20,455 bases of DNA from Carex sylvatica (Eukaryota > Streptophyta > Magnoliopsida > Poales > Cyperaceae): the NCBI GenBank assembly GCA_964058845.1, contig CAXKVR010000898.1:1-20455 (forward strand). Reading direction: 5' to 3'. Positions 7,761 through 17,649 of the stretch are shown here, piece after piece (the stretch's first letter is position 1; each line of letters begins with the position of its first letter). The position numbers and the translations under genes are program-made. The notes under the pieces are model-generated. The model saw only the letters and a program-made list of their open reading frames with translations. It was not told the DNA's origin and ran no database searches.

Positions 7761-10554
7761 GTTGCAACCCTAATACAACATTCCAATTGAAGGTATTTCC
7801 AGCACTCTAGTTGTGTCTCCAGATAGCAAGAAAAGAGGGTGGTAGCACCCCTAACGCAACACTCCAATATAAGGTCTTTCCAGCACACTAGTAGTATCTC
7901 CAGATGGTAAGAGAAGTAGGTGATTCTAACCCTAATACAACACTTCAATTGAAAGTCTTTGCAGCACTCCACAAGTGTCTCCAATTGGCAAGGAAAGAGA
8001 ATAGTTGTTACCATAATAAAACACTCCAATTGAAGGTATTTGCAGCACGCGAGTAGTGTGTCCAGATGGCAAGTGAAGATGGTAGTTGCAACTCAATACA
8101 ACACTCTAATTGAAGGTGTTTGCAGCAATCTAGTCGTGTCTCAAAGGGCAAGGGAAGAGGATTGTAACCACCCTAATACAACACTCTAATTGAAGGTCTT
8201 TATAGCACTCTAGTAGTGTCTCCAGATAGCAAGAGAAGAGGTGGTTCCAATCCTCATACAACACTCCAATTGAAGGTATTTGAAGCACTCTAGTAGTATC
8301 TCCAAATAGCAAGGAAAAATGATAGTTGCAACCCTAATACAACACTCCAATTGAAGGTCTTTGCAGCATTCTACAAGTGTCTCCAATTGGCATGGGAAAA
8401 TGATAGTTGTTACCCTAATAAAACACTCCAATTGAAGGTATTTGTAGCACACGTGTAGTGTCTCCAGATGACAAGAGAAGAGGGTGGTTGCAACTCTAAT
8501 ACAACACTCCAATTGAAGGTGTTTGAAGCACTCTAGTTGTGTCTCTAAATGGAAAGGAAAAATGCTAGTTGCAACTTTAATACAATACTCCAATTAAAGG
8601 TCTTTATAACACACCAGTAGTGTGCTCCTAGATAAAAAGAGAAGATGGTGGTTGCAACCCTAATACAACACTCCAATTGTAAGGAGTAGCACTCTAGTAA
8701 TGTCTCCAGATGACAAGAGAAGTGGTTGGTTACAACCCTAATACAACACTCCAATTGAAGATCTTTGTAGCACTCTACTAGTGTCTCCAATTGGCAAGGG
8801 AAGAGGATAGTTGTTATCATAATACAACACTCCAATTGAAAGTATTTATAGCATTCTAGTAGTGTCTTCATATGACAAGGGAAGATGGTAGTTGCAACCG
8901 TAATACAACAGTTCAATTGAAGGTCTTTGTAGCACTCTAGTAGTGTCTCCAGATAGTAAGAGAAGGCGGTGGTTGCAACCCTCATACAACACTCCAATTG
9001 AAGGTGTTTAAACCACTCTAGTAGTGTCTCCAAATGGTAAGGGAAAATGGTAGTTGCAACCCTAATATAACACTCCAATTAAAGATCTTTGCAACACTCT
9101 ACAGATGTCTCCAATAGGCAAGGGAAATGATAGTTGTTACACTAATAAAATACTCCAATTAAAGGTATTTGTAGCACACGTGTAGTGTCTCCAGATGGCA
9201 AGAGAACGGGGTGGTTGCTACCCTCATACAACACTTCAATTGAAGGTGTTTGAAGCACTCCAGTAGTGTCTCCAAATTGAAAGGGAAAATGCTAGTTGCA
9301 ACCCTAATACAATACTCCAATTAAAGGCATTTATAACACAACAGTAGTGTGTTCCCAGATGGAAAGAGAAGAGGGTGGTTGCAACCCTAATACAACACTC
9401 TAATTGAAGGTGTTTGCAGCAGTAGTGTCTCCAGATAGCAAGGAAAAAAGGGTGGTAGAAAACCTAATACAACACTCCAATATAAGATCATTATAGCACA
9501 CCAGTAGGGTGTTCCCAGATTGAAAGAGAAGAGGGCGGTTGCAACCTGAATACAATACTCCTATTGAAGGTGTTTGTAGCACTCTAGTAGTATCTCCATA
9601 TGACAAGAGAAGAATAGTTGCAACTCTAGTACAATACTCCAATTGAAGATTATTGCGGCACTTTTGTAGTGTCTCCAAATGGTAAAGGAAGAGGTCAGTT
9701 GTAACCATAATACAACACTCCAATTGAAGGTATTTGGAGCACACTTGTTGTGTTGTCAGATGGTAAGAGAAGAGGGTGGTTGCAACCCTAATACAACACT
9801 TCAATAGATGGTGTTTGCAGCACTCTAGTAGTGTGTTCAGATAGCTAGAAAAGAGGTTGGTAACCACTCTAATACAACACTCTAATATAAGGTCTTTGTA
9901 GCACATGAGTAGTATTTCTAGATGGCAAGAGAAGTGGATGATTGCAACCCTAATGCAATACTCTAATTAAATGTCTTTGCAGCATTCTACAAGTGTCTCC
10001 AATTGGCAAGGAAAGATGATAGTTGTTACCCTAATAAATCACTCCAATTGAAGGTATTTGCAGCACACGAGTAGTGTCTCTAGATGGCAAGAGAATAGGG
10101 TAGTTGCAATCCTAATACAACACTCTAATTGAACGTCTTTATAGAACACCAGTAGTGTGTTCCCATATGGAAAAAGAAGAGGGTGGTTGCAACCCTAACA
10201 CAACACTCCAATTGAAAGTGTTTGTAATACTGTAATAGTGTCTCCAGATAGCAAGAGAAAATAGTGGTAGCAACCCTAACACAGCACTCCAATATAAGAC
10301 CTTTTCAGCATACTAGTAGTGTCTCTAGATAGTAAGAGAAGTGGGTGGTTCCAACTCTAATACAATACTTCCATGAAAGGTCTTTGCAGCACTCTACAAG
10401 TGTCTCCAATTGTTAAGCGAAAATGATAGTTGTTATCCTAATAAAACACTTCAATTGAATGTATTTGTAGCACACTAGTAGTGTTTTCAGATAGCAAAAG
10501 AATATGATAGTTTCAACCCTAATACTATACTTCAATTAAAAGTCTTTGTAGCAC
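7761..10554. repeat. 81-bp tandem satellite, subfamily B, third block
   Basis: About 34 monomers of subfamily B follow the solo LTR, starting with the second copy of GTTGC. Pentamer-type order is seen at the left (d, e, a near 7761-8000) and right (9987-10393). Indels are frequent, for example the loss in 'gtttgcagcagtagtg' near 9415 and the short unit near 8680. The array ends inside a monomer at '...gtctttgtagcac' (about 10554). Beyond it the sequence is plain AT-rich DNA, so this is the right border of the satellite. Confidence 0.94.
9987..10393. repeat. Five-monomer higher-order repeat copy (about 407 bp)
   Basis: This has the same five monomer types in the same order as 3031-3434, including 'aataaatcactcc' with 'gcacacgagtagtg', 'gaacgtctttatag' with 'gtgtgttcccatatgg', 'agtggtagcaaccctaac', and the 'ccaatat' monomer. 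The two copies lie almost 7 kb apart, with an LTR and another insertion between them. Confidence 0.75.
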
Positions 10555-10917
10555 AATTTCTCCACAAAAATAATAAAGAAAAAAAAAATACATCTGTTCC
10601 ATAACCAAAATGTCAAAAAGGCCTTCTTTTCCCTAAAACATCAAAAGTTAACCCAACAAAGAAAAGATAGACAGCGTTTCAAATTTGGTAGACAGCTCTT
10701 GCAATAAAAATGTCACAACTGACAAAAAGTTTATCAAAATTAAACAATAAAAATTAAAAGACATAAAAATAGATTGACAGCGTTTCAAATTTGGTTTATT
10801 TTGCTAGTAATTGGTCATAAATCGAGCAACTTCAAAAATCATTCGGTTTATAGACACTTTATCGAAGACCAAATAAAATTTGAAATCTGAGTATATTAGA
10901 TATATGTCTATCTAAAT
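10555..10917. other. AT-rich intergenic DNA beside the satellite border
   Basis: No gene is seen. A 20-base sequence, 'gacagcgtttcaaatttggt', occurs twice, starting at 10670 and 10776. A-rich runs start near 10577. I find no satellite monomers beyond about 10554. Confidence 0.7.
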
Positions 10918-11318
10918 GATATATAACATGGAGAAATCCACTTGCATCATTTTTTTTTTTTGACAGATTACATCTTATATTTTTCAAAGTTCAAACAGTC
11001 GATGCAAACTGTTCAACATGATGGATATATTAAAATGTGCTTGCAAATTAAATTTTATATTTTTTTTATTTTTTTTACTATTTATTAAGATAGGTACTAA
11101 AACTCAATGGTATGAAAACAACGATTTTGTAAAATAGTTAATAAATAATAAAAATTTCAAAAAAATATAAAATTTCGTCTGCAAACACATTTTAATATAT
11201 CTATCATGTTGAATGATTTGAATCGACTGTTTGGACTTTAAAAATATAAAAAAAATGTATGGTGTAATCGAGTGTCATCAAAAATAGTGTAAGCAGATTC
11301 CTCCTTATATAATATATC
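10918..11318. mobile_element. Foldback (MITE-like) element 1, about 400 bp
   Basis: The two ends are imperfect inverted repeats. The left arm, 'gttcaaacagtcgatgcaaa' to 'caacatgatggatatattaa' (about 10985-11040), matches the reverse complement of the right arm containing 'ttaatatatctatcatgttg' and 'tgaatcgactgtttggac'. The pairing extends outward to 'gagaaatcca' at 10931 against 'aagcagattcctcc' at 11291, and inward to about 11095 and 11135, leaving a loop of about 40-50 nt. There is no coding capacity, and no clear target duplication is found. It is related in sequence to the neighbouring foldback at 11375-11757. Confidence 0.75.
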
Positions 11319-11374
11319 TAAGTTTTCAATTTTTAATATATATTTTTTTTCAAAAAAGAAGTATTCTTAAAGTG

Positions 11375-11757
11375 GTGTTATTGTACTATGCAAGCACACA
11401 TTGGTCTGTACTTTAGAATAATATATTCGTTTTCAAAGTTCAAACAGGCTGACCTGAACTGCTCAACATGATTTCCATATAAAAATATACTTGCAGACTA
11501 AATTATATATTTTTCAAAAAAAAAATTCGATTTGTTTAGATAGGTAAACAAGATTCTAGACCATTCAAAAGTAGTGATTTTCTACCTATCTAAACAAATT
11601 GTAAAAAAATTCTAAGAGATAAAATTTAACCTGCAAATATATTTTCATATGGAGATCATGTTGAACGGTTCAAATCAATTATTTTGACTTTGAAAATAAA
11701 AATATTAATCCAAGATAAGGACCCATGTGAGCTATGCATATGCATAGTATCATAGCC
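11375..11757. mobile_element. Foldback (MITE-like) element 2, about 380 bp
   Basis: A 17-bp perfect stem, 'atttgtttagataggta' (ending 11546) against 'tacctatctaaacaaat' (11583-11599), encloses a 36-nt loop. The arms continue outward through 'gctcaacatgatttccatat' against 'atatggagatcatgttgaac' to 'gtactatgca' (11383-11392) against 'tgcatagtat' (11741-11750). The arm wording ('caaagttcaaacag', 'tcaacatgat', 'acttgca', 'agataggta') is shared with element 1, so both belong to one family. They lie only about 56 bp apart. No protein is encoded. Confidence 0.78.
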
Positions 11758-12124
11758 TTACTCATGATTCTTATATCAATTATCCACAATTCTAGAACAC
11801 TGTATGCATCTATAATTTGTATGGTACATTTATTCAATATTTTTGACAGACATCATGAAAACTTTCAAATGAAAATATAAAATTACAGATGATTTCATCA
11901 CTCATTTGGATATGACGTGTATATATAAAATTTGATCTAATCTAAAAAATTGTCTGATTGTCCATTAGAATGACTAAAATTAAACCGTTGAAATTTTCTA
12001 ATACTTATGAATGGAGTAGAACTATGGTGTTTCTAAGTTCACCAAAAAAAATTTTGAAATTAAATCTAAAATTTATTGAAATGGTTTCAAATGACGAATC
12101 TGAACTGTTGAAACTCATCTACCT

Positions 12125-12315
12125 TACAAGTGGTTTATCTACATGCAAAAAATTTAAACTTTCGAATTAATTTAGTATAAAGTCAAGCGGTCAAAAAACG
12201 TTCAGAAAATAAATGCATTAAAATTAATTTATAAACCTTCTAATTTTAACCGCTTGACTTTATACTAAATTAATTCGAAAGTTTATATATTTTGTATGTA
12301 GATACACCACTTGCA
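12125..12315. repeat. Long inverted repeat with 67-bp arms
   Basis: The left arm 12125-12191 and the right arm 12249-12315 are reverse complements with about six mismatches over 67 bp. They include an uninterrupted match around 'actttcgaattaatttag' and 'tataaagtcaagcggt'. The 57-nt loop (12192-12248) is AT-rich. A transcript crossing it would form a long hairpin. It may be a MITE or the end of a larger element whose left part is the AT-rich stretch from about 11950. No target duplication was found. Confidence 0.85.
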
Positions 12316-12820
12316 GGGGGGCTCACAAGATCCGGAGGGGCAGCTCCCCCCCCCCCCAAAAAAAAATTAACAAGTTCAAATCAGAATTGCCATCTGTTTG
12401 TTATAATTTAATTCTCCCCACCAAGAAATAGATTGATGGCATTCAATACCTTCAGGTAATAATTTACCAATTCAATTAATTTCAAACCACCATTTGAAAA
12501 GGTCACAGTTTATCCTATAGCAGCAGATATATACTGAATTACTACTGATTCAGCGCAGCGAACTCATGCCTTTGCTTTTAAAATTTAAGATAGTGACACT
12601 TCACCAACAACAAAAAACCCCAGAAATTTTTTGCTTTCCAACATATACCACTGGCACACACACTGCCATCTAGTATAAGCTAGCCATGCAAAACTATCAA
12701 CATACATACCTAAACCTCTCCTTATCTCTAAAATGAAATTTAAACTAATACATTAATTAGCCTCTAGTACTACACATTCTCTTCTACACCGATTCGTCGA
12801 TGCATCGATAGGACGTAAGT
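12316..12820. other. Non-coding DNA with a C12 homopolymer
   Basis: A G-rich stretch, 'ttgcaggggggctcac', and 'ggaggggcagct' are followed by twelve C residues (12346-12357) and then nine A residues. On the minus strand this is a run of guanines that could form a G-quadruplex. The rest of the segment up to the GIR-like relic has no recognisable gene. It may hold the 3' untranslated region of that relic. Confidence 0.6.
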
Positions 12821-13183
12821 TCAGTGCAGAAGGCTCAGGGTTTCCAACGATTTGACGGTCTCCATTTTAGGTGAGTGCAAGAACTTGAAATTGGGGCAGT
12901 AAGGAGATGTTTTTGACAGCATCACAAGCAGGTGGCAGTTGACACAAACAACCGCCACCATTCCGTCACTGTCGCTATCGCCGCTGCTTCCGTAACTTCC
13001 AGACCAGCTATGTTGCCTTTTTGGGTATGGGTTTGGAGATGTATATCCTCCGTTGTCATCAGAGTCGGGGTAGGCTGAGATGTTTAGGTCCAGGTTCAAG
13101 TCTAGATCTTTCGGTCGAGTCCAAGTTTTCTTCAGGGTTCCCCCCTCCCCCGGATTTTGAGTTTTGGTGGAGATACATTCCAA
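12821..13183 (-). pseudogene. GIR1/GIR2-like EAR repressor, degenerate copy
   Basis: The minus-strand reading is open for 120 codons and looks like a small plant GL2-interacting-repressor type protein. Those proteins bridge transcription factors to TOPLESS co-repressors in the nucleus. Visible features are an LxLxL EAR motif, LDLNLDL (residues 27-33), an acidic and Ser/Gly-rich linker, then MVAVVCVNCHLLVMLS and SPYCPNF. In the family the last part is CxxC-x12-CxxC. Here Cys80, Cys83 and Cys96 keep that spacing, but residue 99 is Phe (TTC) where Cys (TGC) is expected, a one-base change. The frame opens at a TTG directly after a TAA, so it has no usable ATG. The only nearby ATG (13176-13178) is in another frame, and a G-rich run between them (about 13138-13152) is a plausible frameshift site. 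Either the start lies in an unseen exon or the gene is dead. The family call is from memory of the motif spacing. Confidence 0.65.
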
Positions 13184-13737
13184 TTAACTTTGACCCTCTC
13201 GAAAAAATTGTTGTTCTTCTCTGAATATTTGATTTGTAATTCGAGTTAAATTTAGAATTAAAATTAAAATAAATTTCTTGAATTATGATAGAGAATCAAA
13301 AATTATAAGTCAAAGTATTGGAAAGTACAAGTTAAAGCATTATTTTTTTTATCGAGTACCTAATTATTTAATGAGTTTAAATCTGATTAGTTATATAAAC
13401 CCGATTCGATATACCCCCCCTCCCTCCACCACAACACACACACAGAAATTCTGAGTCATTCGAAGCCATTCCGATAAGTTTTAAAATTAATTTCACAAAG
13501 AGTCTTGATAAATTTAGGAGCACCCTAGTTGTACTCCTGATGAATGTTTAAATGATCTTGAATTGTGCCAAATTTAATGCCCATGCAGCCATGCTCTGTT
13601 AGAAGTACAATTGTAATTTACTCAATTTGAAAAATATCATTAATAATACTAAATCAGTGTACCACAAAACTGAATATTTATTTCTAAATAATGAATTCTA
13701 GAATTGAAATTATACCGATGGTGTTGAGATAATACAA
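13184..13737. other. AT-rich intergenic stretch
   Basis: No gene is seen. It contains a pyrimidine-rich run with short CA repeats (about 13413-13444). At 13517-13542, 'ggagcaccctagttgtactc' and the following bases resemble part of the 81-bp satellite monomer, with one gap and a few substitutions. Confidence 0.6.
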
Positions 13738-14205
13738 CCAGTAGTTAGGGATGTTCATCGGTTTGGTTCGATTAAAACTGAATCGAACTAGACAAATTAA
13801 AGTTATAATTCGGTTTCAAAAATAGAACCGAACCAAACCAATTTAGTATTGCAACCGAACTGAATTAAAGTTTTATTTCAGTTTGTTCGGTTCAAATCGA
13901 AATATATTATGTTTTTATTTAAAACAATTGATTTATAATACACCAAATTATATTAAAAAATAAACAGGGATATTAAAAGATAAACTAAAGTATTTAAAAT
14001 AATTAATTAAGAAATAAATCGGAGCAGTCCGGACAAAATTCATAATATATAAAAGTTTGGTCAATTCGGTTATTTCGGTTTTGAAAATTTTCAAACCGAA
14101 CCGAACTGAACCATTAAACCAAAAAAACCGAATCATTTAGTCCAAACTAATTCGGTTCGATTCAAAACTGACTAAATTGGGCACAATGAACACCCTACTA
14201 GTGGT
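13738..14205. mobile_element. hAT-like MITE (GGTTCGGTT type)
   Basis: The element 13746-14197 starts 'tagggatgttcat' and ends 'atgaacacccta', a terminal inverted repeat with one base difference. Flanking 8-mers CCAGTAGT (13738-13745) and CTAGTGGT (14198-14205) match at six of eight positions, as an aged 8-bp hAT target duplication would. The interior is full of 'ggtttggttcgatt', 'aaccgaacc' and 'ttcggttt' motifs on both strands, the composition of a widespread plant non-autonomous element. No transposase is encoded. Confidence 0.75.
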
Positions 14206-14318
14206 AGATGAAAAACAAACAAAAAAAAACATAAAAAATAACTAGTAGGAAATGAAAGACAATAAGAACAAGATAAAAGATAATCAGAAGAAGATAATGT
14301 GGAATGTGAATTTTTCGT

Positions 14319-14338
14319 TATATATATATATATATATA
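14319..14338. repeat. (TA)10 microsatellite
   Basis: Ten uninterrupted TA units sit just right of the MITE. Confidence 0.9.
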
Positions 14339-15590
14339 GTTTTGACCTCTTCAGATATTTTCGAGAGGGCCCCATATGTTTTTCATTTATATTCTTTTTG
14401 TTTAAGCAAATACCTCTGCGTAGACTGTTAAGAGACGAATATACAAGCGAGATCCAATTTCAGCTTCAATAGGATTCATCAAATAAAAAATAAATAAAAA
14501 GGAAATGAAAAGAAATCATTCTTGCAATTATGCTTTAACAAAAAAACTTAAAGCATGATTGGTTAAATTATTTGTTTAATCTAATAAAAATACCATGATC
14601 TTTCTACCAATCGAAAATGTTTCTTAATATGTTTCAAATGGGCTCAATAATATATAAAATAGTTAGTGCACGGACAGAGATGTTCTACCGCATAAACAAT
14701 AGAATTACAAGAGCTGATAGAGTTCTGGGTGCCTGCTGAGACAGTGTTGCTTTCAGATTAGTTAATTTGTAACTTAAGCAAACACTAATTTATTTACTGC
14801 ATTTGCTTATTTTAGTTTATTTCTTAAGTTCTTGAATCTTTTATTTCTGGTAATGATAGACGCCCAAGGGCTTTTTCTCAAAATAAAAAACAAGAGCTGA
14901 TAGAACATTGAAACTGTTCTCAACTTGCCATAAATTGTTGTTTGTAAAAAACCCCAATTAATGCTATCAGTATGCTGGGACCATTCCAGCCAGTGGAGCA
15001 TGATTAGGAACCGAAAGGTACGATGTTGATAAAGAAGGTAACTAGTCTGTTTCAATTTGATGGATATAGGCTTTGAGGGACATTAACATTTAAGTTAAAT
15101 TTTGCTTTCCAAGCTTCTAGTAGCAAAAGAATCCAATTGACACACAAATTAACACAAACGAGCGTTCTTTCAAAGGAAAAGACACATTCATGGTCAAGCA
15201 TCTTTTACATAAGCTTCATTTTTCTCAGATCTTCTTAAGTGCTTTAATTTATTGATTCTAGAAGGTAATCCGGGCATAGCTGGCATGAGTTCTTAATTGA
15301 AGACAGCATACAATATTTGGATCCACCAACTATTTTATTATTCATTTACTATTGTTTTATTTATCATAAATAATTAAACTAGATTGTTGTTTAGTTATTT
15401 CTTACCCTTGTATCTTGTTTGTTCAATTACCAATATTTTATTGAAATTATAAATCCATTATTATTGGATCAGCTTCTATATTAAAACTGAAGGGGTCTTC
15501 TAAAGTATAGCTTTGGAGAAATCGATGATGGCGAGAGACGGAGTCATTCTAGAAAGTAATATGACAAACGATGAATTTGAAGGTAATAGA
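14339..15590. other. Intergenic DNA upstream of the methyltransferase gene
   Basis: No gene recognised. The reading frames on either strand are short and match no family I know. The sequence near 14880-15050 is less AT-rich than its surroundings and could be a relic, but I cannot identify it. Confidence 0.55.
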
Positions 15591-15595
15591 ACAAC

Positions 15596-15602
15596 TATAA
15601 AA
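15596..15602 (+). promoter_or_regulatory. TATA box of the CCoAOMT-like gene
   Basis: TATAAAA lies 44 bp before the ATG at 15647, inside 'aactataaaacccc'. Transcription would start about 15628 and give a very short leader. An upstream ATG at about 15527 lies before this box and ends at a TAA near 15614, so it should not be in the mRNA. Confidence 0.6.
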
Positions 15603-15646
15603 CCCCTTAATATGTAAAGTCCAAATCTTACATCCCCACAAAAGAA

Positions 15647-17610
<1,964 letters not shown>

Positions 17611-17643
17611 TGTTCTAACTTGTATATGTTTATGCAAGCTTAC

Positions 17644-17649
17644 AATAAA
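17644..17649 (+). terminator. Poly(A) signal of the CCoAOMT-like gene
   Basis: AATAAA lies 34 bp after the final TGA at 17608-17610, followed by T-rich sequence, as expected for a plant near-upstream element. Confidence 0.6.

Noticed and set aside
1..10554. CRISPR-like array of regular repeats
   Set aside because: The whole 81-bp unit is repeated with no unique spacers, and the context is a plant nuclear genome. It is a satellite.
11958..12170. Plus-strand 70-codon frame
   Set aside because: Low-complexity Lys/Leu-rich translation of AT-rich DNA, and its end falls inside the left arm of the 67-bp inverted repeat.
13021..13224. Plus-strand 67-codon frame over the GIR-like relic
   Set aside because: It is antisense to the frame that shows the EAR motif and cysteine spacing, and it has no family resemblance.
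14807..15055. Minus-strand 82-codon frame
   Set aside because: No recognisable motif, no splice signals supporting it, and composition close to the surroundings.
15527..15616. Upstream ATG frame of about 28 codons before the methyltransferase gene
   Set aside because: It starts upstream of the likely TATA box at 15596 and stops before the gene, so it should not be in the mRNA.
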